The notes below the pieces were generated by a model. That model was not told where the DNA came from. It saw nothing but the letters and a program-made list of their open reading frames with translations, and did not search any database. Source: Actinomadura mexicana (GTDB lineage: Bacteria; Actinomycetota; Actinomycetes; Streptosporangiales; Streptosporangiaceae). Taken from it: a stretch of DNA of 64,000 nt. The stretch spans positions 62,001 to 126,000 of the forward strand of contig NZ_FZNP01000010.1 in the NCBI RefSeq assembly GCF_900188105.1, written 5' to 3'. This document shows, piece by piece, positions 36,935 through 44,368 of the stretch; position 1 is the stretch's first letter; the number at the start of each line of letters is the position of its first letter. The translations under genes were made by a program, and so were the position numbers.

Positions 36935-38122
36935 TCAGGACGCGGAGAAGACGTGGTCGCTGATGAGCCGGGCGCCGCCGACCACGCCGGCGGCGCCGGC
37001 GAGCTCGGACAGCACGATCGGGAGGTTGCCGGTCGCGAGCGGCGCTGACCGCCGGTACACGACGCTGCGGATCTCGGCGAGCAGCGCGTGGCCGAGGCCC
37101 GCGACGCCCCCCGCGATGATGACGAGGCCGGGGTTGAAGAAGCTGACCAGCCCGGCGAGGACCTGGCCGACGTGCCGGCCGCCCTCTCGGATGATCTGTA
37201 CCGCGGACGGGTCGCCGGCCGCGGCGGCCTCGCCGACGTGCTCGGCCGCCAGCTCCCCGTGGGTCTCCAGCAGGGCCGCGAGCGCGGGCGAGCGGCCGGA
37301 CCGCGCCGCCGCCTCGGCGTCCCGCGCGAGCGCCGCGCCGCCGAAGAACGCCTCCAGGCACCCGGCGTTGCCGCAGGCGCAGGTCGGGCCGTCGTCGTCG
37401 ACCCGGATGTGGCCGATGTCCCCGGCGCTGCCGGACACGCCGCGGTAGATGGCGCCGTCCACCACGATGCCGCAGCCGATCCCGGTGCCGATCTTCACGA
37501 GCAGGAAGTCGTCCACCGACCGGGCGAGCCCGGCGTGCAGCTCGCCGAGGGCCATCAGGTTCACGTCGTTGTCGACGAGCACCGGGCAGCCGAGCTCCTG
37601 GCCGATCGCGTCCCGCACCGGGAACCGGTCCCAGCCCGGCATGATCGGCGGGACGACCGGCATGCCGTCGCGGAAGCTGACCGGCCCGGGCACCCCGATG
37701 CCCGTCCCGTGCACCTGCGGGATCAGGCCCTCGTCGCGCAGCTTGCCGAGCAGGTCCAGCGCCCGCTCCAGCACCACGGTCGCGCCCTGCCGGACGTCGC
37801 ACCGCTCGCTGACGTGCCCGAGGACCTCCAGCGCGCCGTCGGTCACCGCCACGTCGATCGAGGTCGCCCCGATGTCGAAGGCGACGAACCGCAGCCGCGG
37901 CGACAGCCGGACGATCCCCGACCGCCGCCCGCCCCGCGAGGCCGCCAGCCCCGCCCCCTCCACCAGGCCGAGCTCGACGAGCCGGTCCAGCTCGACGGCC
38001 AGTTTGGACCGCGACAGCCGGACGACGTCGCCCAGCTCGGCGCGCGAGCGCGGCCCCTCGTCACGCAGCAGCCGCAGCAGGCGTGCCTGGTGCACGTTCT
38101 GCGGGCGAGCCGACATGCGCAT
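36935..38122 (-). CDS. ROK-family transcriptional regulator with HTH
   Basis: A roughly 395-aa ROK protein. Residues about 8-65 are a winged HTH (SRAELGDVVRLSRSKLAVELDRLVELGLV). The ROK sugar-kinase-like domain has DIGATSIDVAV, a zinc motif CACGNAGCLEAF and GIGCGIVVDG. It probably represses the following ABC, Gfo/Idh and isomerase genes. ATG 38122 is favoured over GTG 38125 by the spacing to GAGAGGA. A CGGTCTC-N6-GAGACCG inverted repeat lies 42 bp upstream. Confidence 0.85.
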   Translation of the reverse strand: MRMSARPQNVHQARLLRLLRDEGPRSRAELGDVVRLSRSKLAVELDRLVELGLVEGAGLAASRGGRRSGIVRLSPRLRFVAFDIGATSIDVAVTDGALEVLGHVSERCDVRQGATVVLERALDLLGKLRDEGLIPQVHGTGIGVPGPVSFRDGMPVVPPIMPGWDRFPVRDAIGQELGCPVLVDNDVNLMALGELHAGLARSVDDFLLVKIGTGIGCGIVVDGAIYRGVSGSAGDIGHIRVDDDGPTCACGNAGCLEAFFGGAALARDAEAAARSGRSPALAALLETHGELAAEHVGEAAAAGDPSAVQIIREGGRHVGQVLAGLVSFFNPGLVIIAGGVAGLGHALLAEIRSVVYRRSAPLATGNLPIVLSELAGAAGVVGGARLISDHVFSAS

Positions 38123-38709
38123 CACGCCGTCCTCTCGGGATCGCGCCCGGCGCCGTGTGACGCCGGTCTCATGGCCGAGACCGTAACCCGCTTTCGCCGC
38201 CTTGAGAAGACCTTTCCCCTAAATAACCCCAACTTTCTCCACTCACAGGACAAAGTCACAGAAACGCAACGCCCCCGCCCAGCGCACACAGCACCCCGAG
38301 CGAGCCCGCCCCCCACCTACACGCCCACCTCAACCCCCACCGCACCCTCGCGGCAACCCCAACCCCCGCGATCGCCTCAGACGCACAACGGCCCCGCCCA
38401 GCGCGCACACACGCACCGAGCGGGGCCGCACCCCGCCTACACGCCTACCTCAACCCCCGCCCACCGCGATCGCGCCCGAGGGCAGGTTCAAGCGAAGCGA
38501 GAACCACCGCCGAAGCCAGGCCGCACACCACCGACACGCCGACCCCAGCCCCCACCGCAACCCCAACCCCCGCGATCGCGTCCGAGGCAGGTTCGAGCTT
38601 GCGAGAACCTGATCGCGCAGCGAGCCGCCAGGCGAGCCGGAGCGATGACGGCGATCGCCCGCTTTTATCGACGATGGAGGGCCGCCAGGCCCGAAGGAGG
38701 AGAGAAAAG
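38123..38709. repeat. Non-coding repeat-rich spacer between ROK gene and conservon 1
   Basis: Besides the ROK promoter, this 587-bp stretch contains a degenerate tandem repeat of about 119-bp period (units from about 38265 and 38384, sharing CGCCCAGCGC and CCTCAACCCCC). It also has two copies of the hairpin element seen at 30 kb: GGTTC...GAACC at 38485-38505 and CAGGTTC...GAACCTG at 38588-38611. It ends in the 35-bp TAG-anchored repeat. No gene is supported here. Confidence 0.75.
38164..38183. promoter_or_regulatory. Inverted repeat CGGTCTC-N6-GAGACCG upstream of ROK gene
   Basis: A perfect 7-bp dyad in the ROK promoter region, suited to binding a dimeric repressor such as ROK itself. The assignment is positional. 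Confidence 0.4.
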
Positions 38710-38712
38710 CTA
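38678..38712 (-). repeat. TAG-anchored dispersed repeat, copy 3
   Basis: Starting at the TAG stop of the conservon-1 GTPase gene, this is identical over 35 bp to the copy at 30874-30908: stop, CTTTTCTCTCCTCCTTC, then GGGCC-TGGC-GGCCC and CT. Confidence 0.8.
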
Positions 38713-39318
38713 ATAGGAAACAGTCTGTCGGCCGGTGCTCATGGTTCGCATGATGTGTTCGACGAGGCTGATGAGGACGCGCTTGGCGTCCTCGCGGTCG
38801 CGGACGTCGCAGGAGATCACGGGAATGTCCGGGGACAGGTCGAGGGCGTCGCGGACCTGGTCGGCCGAGTGCTGCCCGGCGCCGTCGAAGCGGTTGACCC
38901 CGATGATGAAGGGGACGCCGCGGCGTTCGAAGTAGTCGACCGAGGCGAAGCAGTCGGCGAGGCGGCGGGTGTCGACGAGGACGACCGCCCCGAGCGCGCC
39001 CTTGGCCAGTTCGTCCCACATGAACCAGAACCGGTCCTGGCCGGGGGTGCCGAACACGAACAGCACCAGGCCGTTGGGCAGCGTGATGCGCCCGAAGTCC
39101 ATCGCCACGGTCGTGGTGGTCTTGGACGCGACGGCGGTGGTGTCGTCGACCCCGATGCTCTTCTCGGTCAGCGCCTCCTCGGTCCGCAGCGGGCGGATCT
39201 CACTGACCGCGCTGACCAGGGTGGTCTTGCCGACGCCGAAACCGCCGGCGACGAGGATCTTTACCGTCAGCGCCGAGTCGCCCTGCTGGGCGCCCGCGTC
39301 AGAGCGCACGGATTCCAT
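38710..39318 (-). CDS. Conservon 1 Ras-like GTPase (CvnD type)
   Basis: A 202-aa MglA/Ras-like GTPase. The P-loop is GGFGVGKTTL. The switch II region is FGTPGQDRFWF, with TPGQ in place of DxxGQ. The base-recognition motif is NRFDG in place of NKxD, as is usual in conservon GTPases. It cycles GTP/GDP at the membrane with the Roadblock protein and sensor kinase encoded upstream. Its start overlaps the end of the DUF742 gene by 20 bp. It is last gene of the conservon, and its stop codon starts a dispersed repeat. Confidence 0.9.
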   Translation of the reverse strand: MESVRSDAGAQQGDSALTVKILVAGGFGVGKTTLVSAVSEIRPLRTEEALTEKSIGVDDTTAVASKTTTTVAMDFGRITLPNGLVLFVFGTPGQDRFWFMWDELAKGALGAVVLVDTRRLADCFASVDYFERRGVPFIIGVNRFDGAGQHSADQVRDALDLSPDIPVISCDVRDREDAKRVLISLVEHIMRTMSTGRQTVSY

Positions 39319-39694
39319 CGATCACTTCCTTGAGTACGCGCTCGCTGGGGAACTGCGCCACCGGCGCGGGGCGCCGGACCTGTATCAGCGAGTGGTCGAG
39401 CAGGTCGCCGAGCAGGACACGGACCACCCCGAGGGGAAGTTCCAGATCCGACGCTATCTCGGCGACCGACAACGGGGTGCGGCAAAGCTCCAGGATCATG
39501 TCATGTTCCGGCTCCGGCGCCCATGGGGTCGCCGGGAGTGCGTGGGCGTCCTCCGCGGGTTCGGGCGGGTCGGCCGCGACGATCAGCGCGACCAGGTCGA
39601 ACTCGACGCCGTCGTAGTGCGTCCGGCCCCGGGTGAGCGCGTACGGGCGCACGACGGGGCCCGCCTCGTCGTCGTACCAGGCCGTGCCGCCCAC
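39299..39694 (-). CDS. Conservon 1 DUF742 protein (CvnC type)
   Basis: A 131-aa DUF742 protein with the family start GPVVRPYALTRGRT and a winged-helix-like centre (LSVAEIASDLELPLGVVRVLLGDLLDHSLI). GTG 39694 is chosen: it lies 1 bp after the Roadblock stop, with GGAG upstream. A GTGA overlapping that stop is out of frame. It is a small adaptor in the conservon complex, possibly DNA-binding. Confidence 0.85.
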   Translation of the reverse strand: MGGTAWYDDEAGPVVRPYALTRGRTHYDGVEFDLVALIVAADPPEPAEDAHALPATPWAPEPEHDMILELCRTPLSVAEIASDLELPLGVVRVLLGDLLDHSLIQVRRPAPVAQFPSERVLKEVIDGIRAL

Positions 39695-39695
39695 C

Positions 39696-40142
39696 TCACA
39701 CTCCGCCGGACTCGGCCGCGGCGACGCGCGGGTTGGCCGAAAGGTGCTGGCCGACCCGGGTGACCAGCATCGCCATCTCGTAGGCGATGATCCCGAGGTC
39801 GGCCTCGGCGTCGGCGAGGACGGCGAGGCAGGCCCCCCGGCCGGCGGCGGTGACGAACAGGAACGACGACTCCATCTCCACGATGGTCTGCCGGACGGGC
39901 CCGCCGCCGAAGGACTCCCCGGCCCCGCGCGCGAGGCTCTGGAAGCTGGCGGCGACGGCGGCCAGGTGGTCGGACTCCTCGCGGGCCAGCCCGCTGGACG
40001 CGGCGATCCGCAGCCCGTCGCTGGACAGCACCACGGCATTCTGCACCGGGGCGACCCGCTGGACGAGGCTGTCCAGGAGCCAGTTGAGCTCACCTCCGGC
40101 TCCGCCCGGGACCTCCGCGCCGGAGTGCTGGGGCTGTGTCAT
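39696..40142 (-). CDS. Conservon 1 Roadblock/LC7 protein (CvnB type)
   Basis: A 148-aa Roadblock/LC7-domain protein: GELNWLLDSLVQRVAPVQNAVVLSSDGLRIAASS, then GACLAVLADAEADLGIIAYEMAMLV. By analogy with MglB it regulates the GTPase of the same operon, perhaps as GAP or GEF. Its ATG overlaps the sensor-kinase stop (ATGA). Confidence 0.9.
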   Translation of the reverse strand: MTQPQHSGAEVPGGAGGELNWLLDSLVQRVAPVQNAVVLSSDGLRIAASSGLAREESDHLAAVAASFQSLARGAGESFGGGPVRQTIVEMESSFLFVTAAGRGACLAVLADAEADLGIIAYEMAMLVTRVGQHLSANPRVAAAESGGV

Positions 40143-42871
40143 GGGCTGTCGTCCTCCTGGTCACCTTCGTTGCCCGCGGCCTCCGCGTCGGCCGCGTCCT
40201 GTCTGCCACGCTGCCAGCCGCGCTGCATGGCCGACATCATCGATCGCATCGACTCGGGCGAGCGTGCGCCGCCGTCGTCCGGGTCCTCGCCCGCGGGAAC
40301 GGTCCCGGCCGCGTCGCGGCCGGTCCCGCCCGCGGGAGCGTCCATGGGGACGGGCGCGGAGAGCGGCGTCCCGGCCGGTTCCGGGGCGGGCGGCGCCGGA
40401 GGCGCGGCCGGTTCCGGGGCGGGCGGCGGAGCCTGGCCCTGCGCGGCGAGGTGCGCGTCCACCCGTTCCTTGAGCTGGGGCGCCAGGTGCTGCTGCCGCC
40501 TGCGCTTGGGCAGCTCACCGTCCCGCAGGGGCGGGGCGGGCTCCGGCGGCGCCTCGGCCGGAGCGGGCGCGGGCGGCGGCGCCTCGGCCGGAGCGGGCGC
40601 GGGCGGCGACGCCGCCCGCACGGGCGCCGCGGGCGCCGGCACTTGGGCCGGGCGTACCGCCTCGGGCCGGAAGGGCTCGGCCTCGGCGACGAGCCGGACG
40701 ACCCCGCCGGAATCGCCGCGTCCGGAGTGGGCCGCCGGGCGGGCGGCCGCGGGGAGCGCCGCGGCCGGGCTCGGCAGTTTCTGCATGGGCCCGGTGGCGC
40801 GGCGCACGCCGGCGGGTTCCGGTTCGGCGCTCTCCACGATGAGCGAGCTCGGGATCAGCGCGATCGCCGTCGTCCCCCCGTACGGGGACGGGCGGAGCGT
40901 GACGGTGATGTCCTGCCGCTCGGCCAGCCGGGCGACGACGAACAGCCCGAGCTGGGCACTGTCGGACGGGTCGAACTCGGGCGGATGGGCGAGCCGCTCG
41001 TTGGCCCGGCGCAGCGCCTCCTCGGTCATCCCGAGGCCGCGGTCCTCGACCTCGATCGCGAACCCGCTGGCGACCGCGTGGCCGCTGACCCGCACCGGCG
41101 ACTGCGGCGGCGAGAACGTGGTGGCGTTCTCCACCACCTCGGCGAGCAGGTGGATGACGTCGGCGACGGCGGAGCCGAGCAGCGAGACGCGCGGCAGCGG
41201 CTGCACCCGCACGCGCGGGTAGTCCTCGACCTCGGCGACGGCGCCGCGCACCACGTCCACCAGCGGGACGGGACGGCGCCAGCTGCGCCCGGCGGTCTTG
41301 CCGGCCAGGATGACCAGGCCCTCGGCGTGCCGGCGCATGCGGGTCGCGAGGTGGTCGAGGCGGAACAGGTCCGACAGCTCCGAGGGGTCCTCGGTGCGGC
41401 GCTCCATGGTGTCGAGCAGGCTGAGCTGCCGGTGCAGCAGCGCCTGGTTGCGGCGCGCGAGGTTGACGAACACCTCGCTGATGCCGCGGCGGGCCGCGAC
41501 CTCGCCCTCGGCGGCGAGGAGCACGGCCTCGCGGGCGCGGTCGAACGAGTCGGCGATCTGCCGGATCTCGGTGATGCGGTAGTCGCGCTCTGGCGCGGCC
41601 TCGGGTTCGACGGGGGCGCCGGCGCGGACCTGCTCGGCCAGCAGCGGCAGCCGCGTGCGGGTGAAGTCCACGACGCCGGAGGCGAGCGTGCGGCACTCCT
41701 CCAGCAGCCGCCGCGACACCCGGACCGCGAGCAGCGCCGACAGCACGATCGCGAGCAGGCCGACGCCGCCGGCGAGGCCGAGGCGGGTGAAGGCGCCGAT
41801 CGCGATGTGCTGCCCGTGGGCGGCGAGGTCGTCGAGGACCTTGTTCTCCAGCTCGAACAGCCGGCCGTTGGTGGTGTCGGCGAGGGACCGCCAGATGGCG
41901 GGCTCGATGACCGGTGTGCGGGGTGCGCGCGCGGCGGCCTGCCCGGTGCGGGAGCCCGAGGCGGGCTGTGCGCCGGACTCGCGGGTCTTGCGCACGGTGG
42001 CGCGGGGCGGTTCGGCGCCGCGGATGACCTGGTCCTCCAGCGCCCGTAGCTGGACGAACGGCGGGGACTCGGCGAGGCGCTCGTAGCGTTCGTGGTCTCC
42101 GTGCGGCAGGTTGGGCGCGTTGTCGGCGTACAGCATCCGCTGGGCGCCGACGAGCTGCGCGAACTGGCCGCGCTCGGCGGTCGTGATGTGCCCTGCGGCC
42201 AGGGCGCCGGTCAGCAGGGCGTCCTCGCGCGACATGAACTCGCGGGCGCGGCCGAACGAGGCGAGCGTGCGGGCGTGCGCGGTGATGGACCCGTCCCCCG
42301 CCACGGTCGCGTTGTAGACGGCGAAGCCCGCGTCGATGACGTCGCTGTACTCGCGCAGCACGCGCTCGCGCTCGGCGACGCGCTGGTCCACGCTCTGGCG
42401 GACGGCGCGCAGCGTCCCGATCCGCTCCACGAAGGCGTCCAGCCGGTCGACCACCGCGGGCTGGATCGCGCCCCGCAGCCCCCCGTCGCGGGCGCCCTCG
42501 CGGACCTTCTCGCCCGCCTCGTCGGTGGCCTGCCGCTGCGTCCGCATCACGCCGGCGTCGGGGCGGGCGCCGCCGAGCTCGGCCATCGTCAGCCGCCGCT
42601 CCTTCTGCAGCGCGTCGATGAGGTGCTGCGCGGGCAGCACGGTCTTCTCCTGGAAGTCGCGGCTCTGCAGCAACTGGTGCGCGTCGCCGTAGGTGAAGCC
42701 CGTGAGGAACACCCACAGCGAGGCGAGCGCCAGCAGCGGCACGAGGACCAGCAGACTGATCCTCGCCCGGATGGAGGAGAAACGGGGGCCCATCACGGCT
42801 GGCGGACCCTGCTCACGTGTGTCGCGGTCGGCTTTGGGGGGCGGAACATGCGGGGGAACCTCCCGATGCAT
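40139..42871 (-). CDS. Conservon 1 sensor histidine-kinase-like protein (CvnA type)
   Basis: A 910-aa protein. A first transmembrane helix (ISLLVLVPLLALASLWVFL) and a second near residue 370 enclose a large extracellular nitrate/NIT-like sensing domain. HAMP and HATPase regions follow (HLLAEVVENATTFSPP N-box, EDRGLGMTEE, GLFVVARLAER). LLHRQLSLLD may be the H-box, but conservon kinases are atypical. The C-terminal 250 residues are Pro/Ala-rich, with repeats of PAPAEAPP. Start 42871 lacks a clear ribosome site; ATG 42793 (MGPRFSSIR) is an alternative. Confidence 0.85.
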   Translation of the reverse strand: MHREVPPHVPPPKADRDTREQGPPAVMGPRFSSIRARISLLVLVPLLALASLWVFLTGFTYGDAHQLLQSRDFQEKTVLPAQHLIDALQKERRLTMAELGGARPDAGVMRTQRQATDEAGEKVREGARDGGLRGAIQPAVVDRLDAFVERIGTLRAVRQSVDQRVAERERVLREYSDVIDAGFAVYNATVAGDGSITAHARTLASFGRAREFMSREDALLTGALAAGHITTAERGQFAQLVGAQRMLYADNAPNLPHGDHERYERLAESPPFVQLRALEDQVIRGAEPPRATVRKTRESGAQPASGSRTGQAAARAPRTPVIEPAIWRSLADTTNGRLFELENKVLDDLAAHGQHIAIGAFTRLGLAGGVGLLAIVLSALLAVRVSRRLLEECRTLASGVVDFTRTRLPLLAEQVRAGAPVEPEAAPERDYRITEIRQIADSFDRAREAVLLAAEGEVAARRGISEVFVNLARRNQALLHRQLSLLDTMERRTEDPSELSDLFRLDHLATRMRRHAEGLVILAGKTAGRSWRRPVPLVDVVRGAVAEVEDYPRVRVQPLPRVSLLGSAVADVIHLLAEVVENATTFSPPQSPVRVSGHAVASGFAIEVEDRGLGMTEEALRRANERLAHPPEFDPSDSAQLGLFVVARLAERQDITVTLRPSPYGGTTAIALIPSSLIVESAEPEPAGVRRATGPMQKLPSPAAALPAAARPAAHSGRGDSGGVVRLVAEAEPFRPEAVRPAQVPAPAAPVRAASPPAPAPAEAPPPAPAPAEAPPEPAPPLRDGELPKRRRQQHLAPQLKERVDAHLAAQGQAPPPAPEPAAPPAPPAPEPAGTPLSAPVPMDAPAGGTGRDAAGTVPAGEDPDDGGARSPESMRSMMSAMQRGWQRGRQDAADAEAAGNEGDQEDDSP

Positions 42872-42897
42872 GGAGTACGGGGGTGTGCGGGAGCCTA

Positions 42898-43548
42898 CTA
42901 CGTCGCGGGTTCACGATGATCGGACTTGCGGCCGCCGGACGCCTCCTCCTCTTCGTCCGGCCAGCTCAGCACGTGCTCCATCAGAGCCACGAGCACCTCC
43001 TTGGACGACTCGCGGCGGCGCGCGTCGCACAGCACCACCGGGACGCCGGGGTCCAGGTCGAGCGCGATGGCGATGTCGCGCGGCCGGTGCGTCCGCTCGC
43101 CGTCGAAGCAGTTCACTGCCACCACGAACGGGACACCGCGGCGCTCGAAGTAGTCGATCGCGGGGAAGCTGCCGGTCAGCCGGCGCGTGTCGGCGAGCAC
43201 GACGGCGCCGATCGCGCCCGCCGCCAGCTCGTCCCACATGAACCAGAACCGCTCCTGGCCGGGGGTGCCGAACAGGTAGAGCAGCAGCTGGTCCGACAGG
43301 GTGATCCGGCCGAAGTCCATGGCGACGGTCGTGGTCGCCTTCGCGCCGACGCCGGCCACGTCGTCGACCCCGGAGCCGCGGTCGGTCAGGGGCTCCTCGG
43401 TGTGCAGCGGCCGGATCTCGCTGACCGAGCCGACCAGGGTGGTCTTGCCCGCGCCGAACCCGCCCGCGATCAGGATCTTGGTGGTGACGAGCGGCCGGGC
43501 CGCGGAGCCCTGCCCGCCCGGCGCCCGGTCATAGCGCGCGGAGTCCAT
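42898..43548 (-). CDS. Conservon 2 Ras-like GTPase (CvnD type)
   Basis: A 216-aa paralogue of the conservon-1 GTPase: P-loop GGFGAGKTTL, FGTPGQERFWFMWDEL, and NCFDG at the base-recognition site. Its C-terminus is acidic and polar, unlike that of the first copy. It overlaps the DUF742 gene by 20 bp. Conservon 1 begins 26 bp further on, so both conservons could form one long transcript. Confidence 0.9.
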   Translation of the reverse strand: MDSARYDRAPGGQGSAARPLVTTKILIAGGFGAGKTTLVGSVSEIRPLHTEEPLTDRGSGVDDVAGVGAKATTTVAMDFGRITLSDQLLLYLFGTPGQERFWFMWDELAAGAIGAVVLADTRRLTGSFPAIDYFERRGVPFVVAVNCFDGERTHRPRDIAIALDLDPGVPVVLCDARRRESSKEVLVALMEHVLSWPDEEEEASGGRKSDHREPAT

Positions 43549-43909
43549 TGAGCACCTCTCTCAGCACCCCGGACGGGGGCCGCCGCCCCTCGGCCGGGCG
43601 CGCCTCGTCCACCACCGCGATCAGGCCCTCGTCCCGCAGGTCGCCGAGCAGCACCCGCACGACGCCGAGGGGCAGGCCGAGGTCGGCCGCGAGGTCGACC
43701 ACCGTCACCGGCCGCGCGCAGCCGCGCAGCACCCGCGCGTGGTCGGGGCTGTAGCGCAGCCGGTCGCCCGGGGGGACGCCGGTGGCCGCGACCACCGTGA
43801 TCAGCTCGAAGCCCGCGCCCTCGGGACGGGTCCGTCCCCGGGTCATCGCGTAGGGGCGCACGAGCGGCCCGGCGTCGCGGTCCAGCCAGCGCTCTCCCGG
43901 CGGAGTCAT
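43529..43909 (-). CDS. Conservon 2 DUF742 protein (CvnC type)
   Basis: A 126-aa DUF742 protein: GPLVRPYAMTRGRT followed by VTVVDLAADLGLPLGVVRVLLGDLRDEGLI. It begins 3 bp after the Roadblock stop and overlaps the GTPase start. It is paralogous to the protein at 39299-39694. Confidence 0.9.
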   Translation of the reverse strand: MTPPGERWLDRDAGPLVRPYAMTRGRTRPEGAGFELITVVAATGVPPGDRLRYSPDHARVLRGCARPVTVVDLAADLGLPLGVVRVLLGDLRDEGLIAVVDEARPAEGRRPPSGVLREVLNGLRAL

Positions 43910-43912
43910 CGC

Positions 43913-44368
43913 TCAGAAGCCCCGCGGCGCGGACCCCCCGGCGCCTCCGAAGCCCTGGCCGCCGGCCTCCGCCCCGAACCTCGGGCTCGCCTGCAGGTGC
44001 TGGCCGACCCGCTTGACCAGCACCGCCATCTCGTAGGCGACCAGTCCGGCGTCGGCCTCGGCCTCGGCCAGCACCGCCAGGCAGGTGCCGTCGCCCGCCG
44101 CCGTCACGAACAGCAGCAGCGCGTCCATCTCGATGATGGTCTGCCGGACGTTGCCGCCCGCGAAGTGCCGCCCGGCGCCGCGGGCGAGGCTCTGCACGCC
44201 GGACGCCAGCGCCGACAGGTGCTCGGCGTCCTCGCGGGCGAGCTCGTTGGAGGCGGCCACGGCCAGCCCGTCGCGCGACAGGATCACCGCCTGCCGCACC
44301 GTCGTGACCCGCTGGGCGAAGTCGTTGAGCAGCCAGTTCAGCTCACCGGTCACGGTGTTGTGCATCAT
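43913..44368 (-). CDS. Conservon 2 Roadblock/LC7 protein (CvnB type)
   Basis: A 151-aa Roadblock/LC7 protein, paralogous to the conservon-1 copy: GELNWLLNDFAQRVTTVRQAVILSRDGL, and GTCLAVLAEAEADAGLVAYEMAVLV. The C-terminus is a Gly-rich tail. Its ATG overlaps the kinase stop (ATGA). Confidence 0.9.
   Translation of the reverse strand: MMHNTVTGELNWLLNDFAQRVTTVRQAVILSRDGLAVAASNELAREDAEHLSALASGVQSLARGAGRHFAGGNVRQTIIEMDALLLFVTAAGDGTCLAVLAEAEADAGLVAYEMAVLVKRVGQHLQASPRFGAEAGGQGFGGAGGSAPRGF

Noticed and set aside
38164-38183. A third copy of the TGAGAC-N4-GTCTCA palindrome
   Set aside because: The sequence is GGTCTC-N6-GAGACC, with half-sites in the opposite order and a different spacing, so it is treated as a separate ROK-promoter dyad.
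38261-38480. Possible CRISPR array from repeated AC-rich words
   Set aside because: The repeats are long, degenerate and directly adjacent, with no unique spacers of even length and no cas genes.
38272-38713. Plus-strand and minus-strand ORFs in the AC-rich spacer before conservon 1
   Set aside because: The low-complexity Pro/Thr-rich translation follows the 119-bp degenerate repeat, and no start site is supported.
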